From: Candidatus Cottocaccamicrobium excrementipullorum
GTDB taxonomy: Bacteria > Bacillota > Clostridia > Lachnospirales > Lachnospiraceae
Length of the DNA stretch: 64,000 bases
Assembly: GCA_018713255.1 (NCBI GenBank)
Contig: DVFL01000041.1
Coordinates: forward strand, 1-64,000
Direction: 5' to 3'
Part shown: positions 7,697-16,811 of the stretch, piece by piece
Numbering within the stretch: position 1 is the stretch's first letter
Layout: the number at the start of each line of letters is the position of its first letter
The notes under the pieces: generated by a model
Seen by the model: the letters and a program-made list of their open reading frames with translations, nothing else
Database searches by the model: none
Told to the model about the DNA's origin: nothing
Program-made: the position numbers and the translations under genes

Positions 7697-9598
7697 ATGG
7701 CCAAAACAAAAAAACAGGCAGGCACCGGATTTATCACTGACATGGACCGGTACCTGTTTGGAAATGGAACCCACTATGAATTATTTAATAAGCTGGGTGC
7801 CCATCCCAAGACTTATAAAGGAAAAAAAGGTATGTATTTTGCCGTGTGGGCCCCTCACGCAAAGGCAGTAAGCCTGGTCTGCGACCGAAATAATTGGATG
7901 CCCGGAGCTGATCCTATGACAATGCTGGAAACTTCCGGAATTTGGGAGATTTTTATCCCCAAAATGGGACTGGGAGAGCTTTATAAATTCGCCATTACTA
8001 CAACTTCCGGCAAAATCCTGTTTAAAGCGGATCCCTTTGCCTTCAGCTCAGAATACCGTCCTGGCACCGCCTCCGTCACAGCAGATATCGATAACTTTAA
8101 ATGGAGCGATGACCAGTGGATGACCAATCGCCGTCAGGAAGATATTCTGAAATCTCCTTTAAGCATTTATGAAGTGCATATTGGTTCCTGGAAGAAAAAG
8201 GACCGGCCGGAAAAGGACGGATTTTATACTTACATAGAAGCAGCCCATGAGCTGGCGGATTATGTAAAAACTATGGGATATACCCATGTGGAACTAATGG
8301 GAATTGCCGAACATCCCTTTGATGGATCCTGGGGATATCAGGTGACCGGGTATTATGCGCCAACCTCCCGATACGGTACCCCTAAGGAATTTATGTATTT
8401 CGTGAATTACCTCCATAAAAAGGGGATCGGCATTATTTTAGACTGGGTTCCCGCCCACTTCCCCAAGGACGCTCACGGTCTGGCTGATTTTGACGGCGAG
8501 CCGCTTTACGAGTACGCCGATCCGAAAAAGGGAGAACACCCGGACTGGGGCACCAAGGTATTTGACTACGGCAAGAATGAGGTAAAAAATTTCCTCATTG
8601 CCAATGCTCTCTATTGGGTGGAAAAATTCCACATTGACGGTCTTCGGGTAGACGCTGTCGCTTCCATGCTGTATCTGGACTATGGACGCACCCCGGGTAA
8701 TTGGATTCCCAACAAATACGGCGGCCATGAAAATTTGGAAGCCATCGAATTTTTCAAACATTTAAACAGCGTCCTCACAGGACGGAAAACCGGCGCGATG
8801 ATGATCGCTGAAGAGTCTACTGCATGGCCCAAAGTAACCCGCCCGCCGGAAGAAGACGGCTTAGGCTTTACCTTTAAATGGAACATGGGCTGGATGCATG
8901 ATTTTCTGGAATACATGAAGCTGGACCCTTATTTCCGCAAATATAACCACAACAAAATGACGTTCGGCCTCACTTATTTTACCAGTGAAAATTACATTCT
9001 GGTTCTGTCCCACGATGAAGTGGTCCACCTAAAATGCTCCATGATCAATAAAATGCCTGGAATTTACGAGGATAAATTTGCTAATCTGAAGTGCGGCTAC
9101 ACTTTTATGATGGGTCATCCAGGAAAGAAACTTTTGTTTATGGGACAGGATTTCGGCCAGTGGCATGAGTGGGATGAAAAAGTAGCGCTCGACTGGTACC
9201 TCACCGATGAGGAACTCCATGCAGATCTTCTGCATTACGTCCGGGATCTGCTTCATCTGTATCAGAAATATCCCGCCCTTTACCGGCTGGACAATGACTG
9301 GAACGGCTTCCAGTGGATCAACGCCAACGATGGGGACCGAAGTATTTTCTCCTTTATCCGCCGAGATGAAACAGGAAAACGAAATCTGCTCTTTGTCATT
9401 AATTTTACCCCCATGGAGCGGGCAGACTACCGGGTTGGCGTACCAAAACGAGGAAATTACAGCTTAATTTTAACCGCTAAGGACGGACTGCTGAAAAAAT
9501 CCATTCCTTACCGCGCCAAAAAAGGCGAGTGCGACGGCCAGCCTTATTCTGTCAGCTATCCGCTTCCGCCTTACGGCACCGCTGTATTCCGTTTTTAA
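7697..9598 (+). CDS. glgB: 1,4-alpha-glucan branching enzyme
   Basis: This enzyme makes alpha-1,6 branches in glycogen. The N-terminal carbohydrate-binding module 48 is present (GMYFAVWAPHAKAVSLV, about residues 45-61). The GH13 catalytic barrel has DGLRVDAVASM (Asp319), AEESTAWP (Glu372) and LSHDEVVH (Asp440), the expected catalytic triad. The C-terminal all-beta domain ends YGTAVFRF. The length of 633 is usual for GlgB. It directly follows the GH13 gene, with a terminator 30 nt after the stop. No glgA, glgC or glgP is in the window, so other glycogen genes must be elsewhere. Confidence 0.95.
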   Translation: MAKTKKQAGTGFITDMDRYLFGNGTHYELFNKLGAHPKTYKGKKGMYFAVWAPHAKAVSLVCDRNNWMPGADPMTMLETSGIWEIFIPKMGLGELYKFAITTTSGKILFKADPFAFSSEYRPGTASVTADIDNFKWSDDQWMTNRRQEDILKSPLSIYEVHIGSWKKKDRPEKDGFYTYIEAAHELADYVKTMGYTHVELMGIAEHPFDGSWGYQVTGYYAPTSRYGTPKEFMYFVNYLHKKGIGIILDWVPAHFPKDAHGLADFDGEPLYEYADPKKGEHPDWGTKVFDYGKNEVKNFLIANALYWVEKFHIDGLRVDAVASMLYLDYGRTPGNWIPNKYGGHENLEAIEFFKHLNSVLTGRKTGAMMIAEESTAWPKVTRPPEEDGLGFTFKWNMGWMHDFLEYMKLDPYFRKYNHNKMTFGLTYFTSENYILVLSHDEVVHLKCSMINKMPGIYEDKFANLKCGYTFMMGHPGKKLLFMGQDFGQWHEWDEKVALDWYLTDEELHADLLHYVRDLLHLYQKYPALYRLDNDWNGFQWINANDGDRSIFSFIRRDETGKRNLLFVINFTPMERADYRVGVPKRGNYSLILTAKDGLLKKSIPYRAKKGECDGQPYSVSYPLPPYGTAVFRF

Positions 9599-9626
9599 CT
9601 TTGTCTTAAACAGGCAGATTATCCCT

Positions 9627-9693
9627 GGTCCGGCCAGAGCTTTTCCTTCCAGAAATCTGGAAGAGAAGGGTTCTGGCCGGCCTTTTCTTTCCC
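9627..9693 (+). terminator. Intrinsic terminator after glgB
   Basis: A long stem pairs GGTCCGGCCAGA with TCTGGCCGGCC, and an inner stem TTCCAGA/TCTGGAA extends it. It is followed by TTTTCTTT. Confidence 0.85.
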
Positions 9694-9820
9694 TTAGCTC
9701 TGTAAATTTCAGACGGTTCCTCACAAATTATTCATGAAATTGTAATAGGCGGCGGGGAAAATGTGGTGTATAATCAAACCGGATAACAACAATAATTTTC
9801 CAACAAAGGAGGTTCCCTCT

Positions 9821-10516
9821 ATGGCAAATATTCTGGTATGTGACGATGATAAACAGATCGTGGAAGCCATCGATATTTATTTAACCGGCGAAGGATTCCA
9901 TGTGATAAAAGCATATGACGGGTCCCAGGCATTAAAACTTCTGGAAACCAACGACGTAGACCTGATGATTCTTGACGTTATGATGCCTGGACTGGACGGT
10001 ATCCGCACCACCTTAAAGGTTCGGGAGACCAGCAGCATTCCTATTATCATTCTTTCCGCAAAATCCGAAGACACCGACAAGATCCTTGGACTGAATATCG
10101 GCGCCGACGACTACATTACTAAGCCCTTTAACCCGCTGGAGCTGATGGCAAGAGTAAAATCTCAGCTCCGCCGGTACACTCAGCTGGGAAATCTGAATCA
10201 GCAGACTGCCGGCCAGGTTTATAAATGCGGCGGACTGCAGATTAACGATGACAACAAAGAGGTTACGGTGGACGGAGAACCAATTAAGCTGACGCCTATT
10301 GAATACAACATTCTTCTCCTTCTGGTGAAAAATGCGGGGAAGGTCTTTTCCATCGATGAAATCTACGAACAGATCTGGAATGAGGAAGCCATCGGAGCAG
10401 ACAATACCGTGGCCGTACATATCCGCCATATTCGGGAGAAAATCGAAATCAATCCCCGAGAGCCCCGTTACCTTAAGGTAGTGTGGGGCGTAGGCTATAA
10501 GATCGAAAAACAGTAA
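9821..10516 (+). CDS. OmpR-family response regulator
   Basis: The receiver domain (residues 1-120) has the acidic pocket CDDD, phospho-acceptor Asp in LMILDVMMPGLDG, Thr/Ser in IIILSAKS and Lys in TKPF. The winged-helix output domain (about 130-230) has LTPIEYNILLLLVKNAGKVF and AVHIRHIREKIE. ATG at 9821 has AAGGAGG upstream, and upstream codons are not conserved in style. A TATAAT at about 9769 may be the -10 box. The histidine kinase follows after 20 nt. Targets are unknown. The downstream cell-wall hydrolase is an attractive candidate. Confidence 0.92.
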   Translation: MANILVCDDDKQIVEAIDIYLTGEGFHVIKAYDGSQALKLLETNDVDLMILDVMMPGLDGIRTTLKVRETSSIPIIILSAKSEDTDKILGLNIGADDYITKPFNPLELMARVKSQLRRYTQLGNLNQQTAGQVYKCGGLQINDDNKEVTVDGEPIKLTPIEYNILLLLVKNAGKVFSIDEIYEQIWNEEAIGADNTVAVHIRHIREKIEINPREPRYLKVVWGVGYKIEKQ

Positions 10517-10536
10517 AGGAGAAGCCAGACCGGTTT

Positions 10537-12873
10537 ATGAATACAAACACCTCTTATCCGAAAAAAAATATTGCCGGCATGATTCATCTGATCTGCCTGG
10601 CTCTCGTTGTCATCAGCATTGCCATCCTCTACTCCAACGCCAATTTTGGCCGCGGAGTAGCTTGGATCCGCAGCCAATCCTATATTGAGTCTGACTTATT
10701 CTATAACCAGCTTCAATCTGACGTTCGGGCCATCTTTGATTATGCCATTCTCCGGGATGCTTTTGAAACAGAAGGCGAGCCGGATATGGACAAAGAAATT
10801 GTCCGCATCAACTACGGTCCTGGCAGTACGGTCCGCTACACCCTTTCCGATATGATCAAAATGGGAGAATCCTACGGCTACATCCTTCAGGATGACTGGA
10901 CCATCAACGTAATCACCCCGGCAGACAGTTTTTCCCAGGACGAATCTGTAATGGTGGAATATAAGGCTTACGACCCTGATCCGCAGCTGACAGAACCTGG
11001 CATGGCCTACGAAAAGATGACCGATCTGTGCTACGAAGTTTTAAATAACTTTTGCCGATACTGCTATGTATACTATAATCTGATTACCGGCCCCACCAAT
11101 CTGTCCTTTCAGCTGACCTGCTCTAACGATAACGACATGATCCGAGGCGATACAATCGTTTACACCAATGTATCCAATCCCTCCTGGGACAAGATGAAGC
11201 ACATGGGATTGTATGCAGAATACAGCAGTGAAGATCTGCACATTGAAACGAATATGTCTCAAACCCCGTCTTATATCCAGGAACTGGCGGAAAATACACG
11301 TTTTTATGAACAGACCTTCATGGATTTTATTATTTCTGTGGATACCAACTTCCCCTATGCCGACTCCTACACCAGAGAGGCCGCCAGCTATGATTCCATG
11401 CGCAGCTGGACCATTCGGGGGATGATTATTTTAGGAATTGGGCTGATTGGATGTCTCTTTTCCCTGCTGTATCTGGCTGCTGTCTGCGGTCACGAAAACG
11501 GCTTTCACAGTCCGATTCAGCTGAAACCGCTGGACCACCTCAGCGCAGAAGCCTGTATTCTGCTGTTTTTGATCATTGGCGGCGGCGCCTGCTATTTAGG
11601 GAGACTTATCGGTTTTCGTCTGCTTCATTTGGTGGTCGCCTCCTCCAACTGGTATTTCGCAGAAAAGCTTCTTCTGTATTTGATTGCTTATCTGGTGGGT
11701 GTCACCTGCTTTTTCAGCCTGCTGCGGCGCTATAAAGCCGGAACCTTATGGAAAGGAAGCTGGATTCGGAAAATATTCGGCGAAATTCAAGAATATTTTT
11801 CCAGAGAACCGGCTTCCCACAGTGCCGCCTATGCGTATTTAATCTTTCTGGCGTTAAACATTACCTTGGCAGCCTGTGCCTTTTATTTAATTTTTGATCT
11901 GGAGCCTCTTTTCAATCAGCTGATTTTTGGCGGCGTGATTCTTCTGTGGGCTGTTGCCGATCTTCTGATTTTCCGATTCGTGATTCAAAAAGCCATGCAG
12001 GATGAAAAAATCCAGCAGGCCATCTCCAATATTGCCTCAGGAGACATCAGCTACTGCGTCAATGTAGATGAATTTACCGGGAAGCAGAAAATTACCGCAG
12101 ACCATATTAACCATATTGGAAAGAACCTGGACTCTGCTCTCCAGGAAAAAGTAAAAAGCGAGCGGTTTAAAGCCGATTTGATCACCAATGTATCTCACGA
12201 TTTAAAAACGCCGTTAACTTCGATTATTAATTACGTAGATCTGATTAAACGGGAGAAAATTCAGAATCCCAAGGTACAGAATTATCTGGAAGTGCTGGAT
12301 CAAAAATCCCAGCGGCTGAAAACATTGACTGAAGATCTTGTGGAAGCTTCCAAGGCAAGCTCAGGAAATCTTAAGCTGGAAATTTCTGATATTGACTTTG
12401 TAGAGCTGGTACAGCAGACTAACGGAGAATTCAACGAAAAGTTTGCCCTGCGCCATCTGGAACTGATCAGCCATCTTCCTGAAGAGCCTGTGTTAATCGA
12501 AGCCGACGGCCGGCGTTTGTGGCGGGTTCTGGAAAACCTCTATAACAATGCCTTTAAGTATGCCATGGAACACAGCCGCATTTATATCGATATGACGGTT
12601 GAAGGAGATCTGGTGGTGTTTACCATAAAGAACATTTCAGAACACCCCTTAAACATTTCCAGTGAAGAACTTACTGAACGTTTTGTCCGCGGAGATGCTT
12701 CACGCACCACAGAAGGCAGCGGTCTGGGCCTTTCCATTGCCCAAAGCCTTACTCAGCTGCAGAAGGGAATCTTCCAGATTGTCATTGACGGAGATTTATT
12801 TAAGGTTTACGTAAAATTCCCGGTGAAAAAGACGGGGGACGGTGGAAATCCTGAAGAAAATGTGTTAGAATAA
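10537..12873 (+). CDS. Multi-pass sensor histidine kinase
   Basis: This 778-residue kinase partners the preceding regulator. It has one membrane helix near residues 13-32, a sensor region of about 255 residues outside the membrane, then about five more helices between 290 and 490. After a HAMP-like stretch (NIASGDISYCVN) come the HisKA motif NVSHDLKTPLTSI (His near 553), the N box LENLYNNAFKYA, and the G box GSGLGLSIA. The large external region with several Tyr- and Asp-rich segments is not one I recognise. The extra helices between sensor and kinase suggest signal input from within the membrane as well. The ATG follows AAAGGAGAAG. Confidence 0.9.
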   Translation: MNTNTSYPKKNIAGMIHLICLALVVISIAILYSNANFGRGVAWIRSQSYIESDLFYNQLQSDVRAIFDYAILRDAFETEGEPDMDKEIVRINYGPGSTVRYTLSDMIKMGESYGYILQDDWTINVITPADSFSQDESVMVEYKAYDPDPQLTEPGMAYEKMTDLCYEVLNNFCRYCYVYYNLITGPTNLSFQLTCSNDNDMIRGDTIVYTNVSNPSWDKMKHMGLYAEYSSEDLHIETNMSQTPSYIQELAENTRFYEQTFMDFIISVDTNFPYADSYTREAASYDSMRSWTIRGMIILGIGLIGCLFSLLYLAAVCGHENGFHSPIQLKPLDHLSAEACILLFLIIGGGACYLGRLIGFRLLHLVVASSNWYFAEKLLLYLIAYLVGVTCFFSLLRRYKAGTLWKGSWIRKIFGEIQEYFSREPASHSAAYAYLIFLALNITLAACAFYLIFDLEPLFNQLIFGGVILLWAVADLLIFRFVIQKAMQDEKIQQAISNIASGDISYCVNVDEFTGKQKITADHINHIGKNLDSALQEKVKSERFKADLITNVSHDLKTPLTSIINYVDLIKREKIQNPKVQNYLEVLDQKSQRLKTLTEDLVEASKASSGNLKLEISDIDFVELVQQTNGEFNEKFALRHLELISHLPEEPVLIEADGRRLWRVLENLYNNAFKYAMEHSRIYIDMTVEGDLVVFTIKNISEHPLNISSEELTERFVRGDASRTTEGSGLGLSIAQSLTQLQKGIFQIVIDGDLFKVYVKFPVKKTGDGGNPEENVLE

Positions 12874-12969
12874 AACACAGTTTGACGATTTCCCACTTAA
12901 GCCGACAAAAGATTCTTCTGACCGGCAGCAAAATATTTACAGAAATGAGAACGAAAGGATGTCCTTTTC

Positions 12970-14586
12970 ATGAAGTACAACAAAACGAGAACCAGACTCT
13001 GGATGTACGGCGGACTGCTTGCTGCTGTAACCTGCCTGGGCCTGGCGGCCGCTGGCTGCAGCCAGCAGACCGCTGTTTCCAACACCCAGACGGTCTCTGA
13101 GACAGAAAGTGCAGAGACAGAGACTTCTCCAGAAATCCAGGTAACCACCGCACCGGAAACCATTCCTCCGTTAAGCCCAAGAGGACAGATCCTTCCGGAA
13201 ATCCAGGTAACTGTTCCCGACGCCACTCCTATGCCAGAGTATCTGCGGGTAGGAGAAACCCATCCGGCTGTGGCACAGCTTCAGGAACGGCTGATGGAAC
13301 TGGGCTTTATGGATTACGATGAACCTACTGAATATTTCGGCACTCAGACAGAACGGGCGGTAAAAATCTTCCAGCGTCAGAATGGCCTGGATGAGGACGG
13401 CATCGTAGGCAATTCCACCTACCAGGCCATTATGTCACCTGATGCCAAGTATTACGCTGCCCAGAAAGGCGACTCCGGCGATGACATTCAGCAGATCCAA
13501 AGCCGTCTCTTCCAGCTGGGCTATCTGGCCTCAGAAGATCTGGTCACCGGAAACTTCGGCGACTCTACCGAGGCCGCCGTATTAAAGCTTCAGGAATTAA
13601 ACGGTTTGACCCAGGACGGAAAAATCGGCCGCCAGACCATGAATCTTTTATATTCCGATGAAGTAAAAGCTAATCTCCTGGCCTTCGGCGATCACAGCGA
13701 AGTGGTCCTGGCCTGCCAGGAACGATTAAAAGAATTGGGGTATCTGTTTACAGAACCTGACGGGACTTACGGCCAGGATACGGTAAACGCCGTAAAACAG
13801 TTCCAGTCCAGAAACGATCAGGTAGTAGACGGTTACTTAGGCCCCAGCACCCGAGCAGCGTTAAACAGCCCTGATGCCAAACCCATGGGCCTGCGGTTAG
13901 GCGATGAAGGCGACAGCGTATCCAAGGTTCAGACTTTGCTGAATCAATATGGCTATCTGTCCTCCGGAAATGTTACTGGATATTATGGTGAAATCACAGA
14001 AAATGCAGTCCGCAGCTTCCAGAGCCGAAACGGTCTCTCTTCTGACGGTACTGTAGGTGCTTTAACCATGGCAAAGCTTACGGGAGACAATGTAACCCGG
14101 GCAGCTGCTGGAAGCTCCTCCGGCGGCTCTTCTTCCAAAGGTTCTTCCTCTGGCGGCTCTACCTCCAAAGGTTCCTCTAAAGGCTCTTCCGGCGGCTCTT
14201 CTTCCGGAACTGTAAAGATGGCAGGAGGCGTAAACTCCCTGATTTCCGTGGCGAAATCCAAGCTGGGATCCCCTTATGTCTGGGGCGCCAAGGGACCGAA
14301 TTCCTTCGACTGCTCCGGCTTTGTTTACTGGTGTCTGAATCAGGTAGGGGTAAACCAAAGCTATATTACCTCCTCCGGCTGGCGCAATGTGGGCCGTTAC
14401 ACCAGGATCAACAACTTCTCCGATATTCAGGCTGGAGATATTGTGGTCGTAACTGGTCACGTAGGAATCGCTGCCGGCGGCGGCACAGTAATTGACGCTT
14501 CCTCCAGTAACGGACGAGTTATTCACCACGCATTAAGTTCTTGGTGGGCCAACAATTTTATCTGCGCCTGGAGAATTTTCGGTTAA
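12970..14586 (+). CDS. Lipoprotein with four PG-binding repeats and NlpC/P60 domain
   Basis: This is a surface peptidoglycan hydrolase. The signal peptide ends in the lipobox LAAAGC, so it is probably lipid-anchored at Cys. Four PG_binding_1 repeats follow (about residues 94-155, 165-226, 236-297, 310-371), each with the pattern LQERLxELGY...AVKxFQ...DGxxGxxT. A Gly/Ser/Lys linker (about 378-412) leads to an NlpC/P60 (C40) endopeptidase domain with catalytic Cys448 in NSFDCSGFVYW and His497 in VTGHVGIA. It is expected to cut stem peptides. It lies 96 nt after the histidine kinase with no terminator between, so it may be part of that operon. Confidence 0.92.
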   Translation: MKYNKTRTRLWMYGGLLAAVTCLGLAAAGCSQQTAVSNTQTVSETESAETETSPEIQVTTAPETIPPLSPRGQILPEIQVTVPDATPMPEYLRVGETHPAVAQLQERLMELGFMDYDEPTEYFGTQTERAVKIFQRQNGLDEDGIVGNSTYQAIMSPDAKYYAAQKGDSGDDIQQIQSRLFQLGYLASEDLVTGNFGDSTEAAVLKLQELNGLTQDGKIGRQTMNLLYSDEVKANLLAFGDHSEVVLACQERLKELGYLFTEPDGTYGQDTVNAVKQFQSRNDQVVDGYLGPSTRAALNSPDAKPMGLRLGDEGDSVSKVQTLLNQYGYLSSGNVTGYYGEITENAVRSFQSRNGLSSDGTVGALTMAKLTGDNVTRAAAGSSSGGSSSKGSSSGGSTSKGSSKGSSGGSSSGTVKMAGGVNSLISVAKSKLGSPYVWGAKGPNSFDCSGFVYWCLNQVGVNQSYITSSGWRNVGRYTRINNFSDIQAGDIVVVTGHVGIAAGGGTVIDASSSNGRVIHHALSSWWANNFICAWRIFG

Positions 14587-14630
14587 TTGAGCCTTTCGGC
14601 GCAGGACGGTTTCAAGCATTAACAGACGGA

Positions 14631-14682
14631 GACTGATCAGCTGCGGCTAACGCAAAAAGCCCAGTTGATCAGTCTCTTTTTC
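14631..14682 (+). terminator. Intrinsic terminator after NlpC/P60 gene
   Basis: GACTGATCAGCTG pairs with CAGTTGATCAGTC (one G-T pair), followed by TCTCTTTTT. Confidence 0.85.
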
Positions 14683-14843
14683 GTCATGAGTTCTTTATCT
14701 GTTCTTATTCTTCCCTAAACATTCCCCGGCATTCGTGTTCCGGTGTACACCGGTGCTATCACACAAAAACAGCTAACAGCAAATTTTAAATAAAAAAAGC
14801 GCCGACCCCACAGCTCTCCGTCTGCAAAATCAGCACTTCCCAG

Positions 14844-14916
14844 TGCGCCTTCAGGGACTCGAACCCTGGACAAATAGATTAAGAGTCTACTGCTCTACCA
14901 ACTGAGCTAAAGGCGC
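14844..14916 (-). tRNA. tRNA-Lys (anticodon CTT)
   Basis: This is a 73-nt cloverleaf. The acceptor stem is GCGCCTT/AAGGCGC with discriminator A. The D arm is AGCTCAGTTGGTAGAGC, the anticodon loop CTCTTAA reads CTT, and the T loop is GGTTCGAGTCC. CCA is not encoded. It is identical to the second copy 194 bp away. Confidence 0.95.
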
Positions 14917-15063
14917 TTATTTCATTATTTTCTTTTCCTGAGGACTTGAATCATTATAATGCCTTGTGGAGAAATTGTCAATCGTTTTTTTAGGGTTTTT
15001 TTCGATTTTTTTAAGGATTTGTTTATTTCTGTCAGCTGCGCAGCAGGCTGTCAGGATTCAAGT

Positions 15064-15105
15064 CAAAAGAAAAACTCTGAGCCGTCCGGTCAGACAGATC
15101 AGAGC
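15064..15105 (-). terminator. Terminator after second tRNA-Lys
   Basis: On the minus strand GCTCTGA pairs with TCAGAG-containing sequence and is followed by TTTTTCTTTT, immediately downstream of the tRNA at 15110-15182. Confidence 0.6.
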
Positions 15106-15109
15106 TTAG

Positions 15110-15182
15110 TGCGCCTTCAGGGACTCGAACCCTGGACAAATAGATTAAGAGTCTACTGCTCTACCAACTGAGCTAAAGGCGC
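15110..15182 (-). tRNA. tRNA-Lys (anticodon CTT), second copy
   Basis: The 73 nt are identical to 14844-14916, with the same CTT anticodon in loop CTCTTAA and no encoded CCA. The two copies are in the same orientation, separated by a terminator, so each probably has its own promoter. A TTGACA-like box is not obvious upstream. Confidence 0.95.
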
Positions 15183-15256
15183 TTGTTCTCAATGGAACGT
15201 ACACTATTTTACAACACGATTCAGAAAAAATCAAGTCCTTTTTTAATTTTTTTGCA

Positions 15257-15304
15257 GGGCAAAAAAGAAAGGCTGTTTTGAGACAGCAGTCCCGAAACAA
15301 CCCC
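15257..15304 (-). terminator. Intrinsic terminator after trxA
   Basis: Read on the minus strand, GGTTGTTTCGGGAC pairs imperfectly with GTCTCAAAACAGCC around a GCT loop. It is followed by TTTCTTTTTT. Confidence 0.75.
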
Positions 15305-15328
15305 TCCTTCTTTGACTGTCCCAATTAA

Positions 15329-15646
15329 TTACAGACCTGAATCAATCAGGGCATTCAAAGCCCCTTTCGACTGCAGACCTACCATCCGCTTTACCTCCTG
15401 GCCGTTCTTAAACAGAATCAGCGTAGGAATGGACATTACGGCGTAGCGCTCCGCCACATCTCCGTTTTCATCTACATTCAGCTTAAATACCTTTACTTTT
15501 CCGCTGTAAGCTTCTGCCGCGCTTTCCACCGCCGGCGCCATCATTTTGCAGGGACCGCACCAATCCGCATAAAAATCCACCAGCACAGGCATTTCCGCCT
15601 TCAGCACCTCTGTCTCAAAAGCTGCACTTGTCATCTTTTCTACCAT
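15329..15646 (-). CDS. trxA: Thioredoxin
   Basis: This is a 105-residue cytoplasmic thiol-disulfide oxidoreductase. The active site WCGPC lies in [14 protein letters not shown], and the cis-Pro loop [11 protein letters not shown] is present. ATG at 15646 has GGAGGAG about 8 nt upstream. The longer open frame upstream of it lacks thioredoxin character. It follows a 47-codon reading frame by 37 nt and ends at its own terminator. Confidence 0.95.
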   Translation of the reverse strand: MVEKMTSAAFETEVLKAEMPVLVDFYADWCGPCKMMAPAVESAAEAYSGKVKVFKLNVDENGDVAERYAVMSIPTLILFKNGQEVKRMVGLQSKGALNALIDSGL

Positions 15647-15683
15647 CGCATTTCTCCTCCTTTGCCATGTTATCCGCCTGATT

Positions 15684-15827
15684 TCAAGAATCGTTTTTCT
15701 TCTCGGCATTCAGCAGGCGATTTACTTCCAATAATGATTTTTTCCAGCGGAGAACCTCTTTATTCAATTCTGGATTCCCGCTGAATTTTTTCCCAAGATT
15801 TCGTTTTACCTTATCCCCAATCTTCAT
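15684..15827 (-). CDS. Small basic protein, unknown function
   Basis: A 47-residue reading frame ([15 protein letters not shown]...) lies between trmB and trxA on the same strand. It is highly charged and predicted helical, with no membrane segment. The ribosome binding site is poor (GGAAG only 2 nt before the ATG). The frame is open further upstream to a TAG, without another standard start. I keep it because it fills the operon gap exactly and its composition is protein-like. It could also be a remnant or untranslated. Confidence 0.4.
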   Translation of the reverse strand: MKIGDKVKRNLGKKFSGNPELNKEVLRWKKSLLEVNRLLNAEKKNDS

Positions 15828-15917
15828 CGCTTCCTGCCCCTCTGCCCTTGGGCTGATTAAAGCCGTTTTCTTAATTCCAGTCTATGAACAAGAACGCGCT
15901 GGATTGCCTGTTCTTCC

Positions 15918-16553
15918 TTATCTGGCGGCAATCAGCTTGCAGATCGGTTTTCCTTCGGCCGCAAATTTCATCTCGTATTCTGTCATTACGTTTCCTTCTC
16001 CCAGGGGAGAATGATGAAGGTCTCTGGTTTGCTCCAAAATTTTCCATCCAGCTTCTGGAATGGATTCCAGAGAATAAGAAAATAAATCCTGATTGTCTGT
16101 CTTAAATTCTACCGTTCCTTCCCGGGACAGAATCTGGTCATATACTTTCATGAATTCCGGCGAGGTAAGACGCCGCTTCGCATGCCGGTCCTTGGGCCAA
16201 GGATCAGAAAAATTCAAATAAATCCGTGAAACCTCTCCCTGATCAAAAACTTCTCCCAGCGTTTTGGCATCTACACAGAGAAACCAAATATTGGGAAGTT
16301 CAAGCTGGCTGCATTTTTCCAGCCCCCGCAGCAGCACGCTGGAATACCGCTCAATGCCGATATAATTAATTTCCGGGTGCAGGGCAGCCATCTCCATGAT
16401 AAACCTTCCTTTTCCCATTCCCACTTCAATGTGGATAGGGTTATGGTTTCCAAAACGCCTTCCCCAGAATCCTTTCTCCTTTTCCGGCTCCTGGACCACA
16501 TATGGGCTGCTTCCAATAGCTTCTTCCGCTCCGGGTATGTGACGCAGTCTCAT
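15918..16553 (-). CDS. trmB: tRNA (guanine-N7)-methyltransferase
   Basis: This SAM-dependent enzyme methylates G46 of tRNA. The SAM-binding loop is IHIEVGMGKGRFI, followed by the acidic IGIERYSSV. The family hallmark YLNFSDPWPKDRHAKRRL is present (about residues 115-132), and TEYEMKFAAEG closes the domain. At 211 residues the length is normal. ATG at 16553 has GGAGG 9 nt upstream. It lies upstream of the 47-codon frame and trxA on the same strand. Confidence 0.95.
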   Translation of the reverse strand: MRLRHIPGAEEAIGSSPYVVQEPEKEKGFWGRRFGNHNPIHIEVGMGKGRFIMEMAALHPEINYIGIERYSSVLLRGLEKCSQLELPNIWFLCVDAKTLGEVFDQGEVSRIYLNFSDPWPKDRHAKRRLTSPEFMKVYDQILSREGTVEFKTDNQDLFSYSLESIPEAGWKILEQTRDLHHSPLGEGNVMTEYEMKFAAEGKPICKLIAAR

Positions 16554-16811
16554 GGTTCATTTCCTCCGTTTTATCCTGTCTATCCAAAAAATCCTGCAGA
16601 TTTTTCAAACCAAAAAGATTATAACATTCCCCGAAAAACTTTGCAACTAAAGACAGGCAGCCTTCGTCAGGAAGCGAAATCCTGAAGGATACATTTTCCG
16701 TGTAAAATATTCGCAAAAGCAGGTGCATAAATTGGGGAAATCTTGTATAATAGCAGATATGATGATGATTTTGTCCCATCGATATAGATGCAAACAAAGG
16801 AGGACCCGATT

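Noticed and set aside
13983-14529. Antisense open frames over the Gly/Ser linker of the NlpC/P60 gene
   Set aside because: They mirror the biased Gly/Ser codons and have no start signals.
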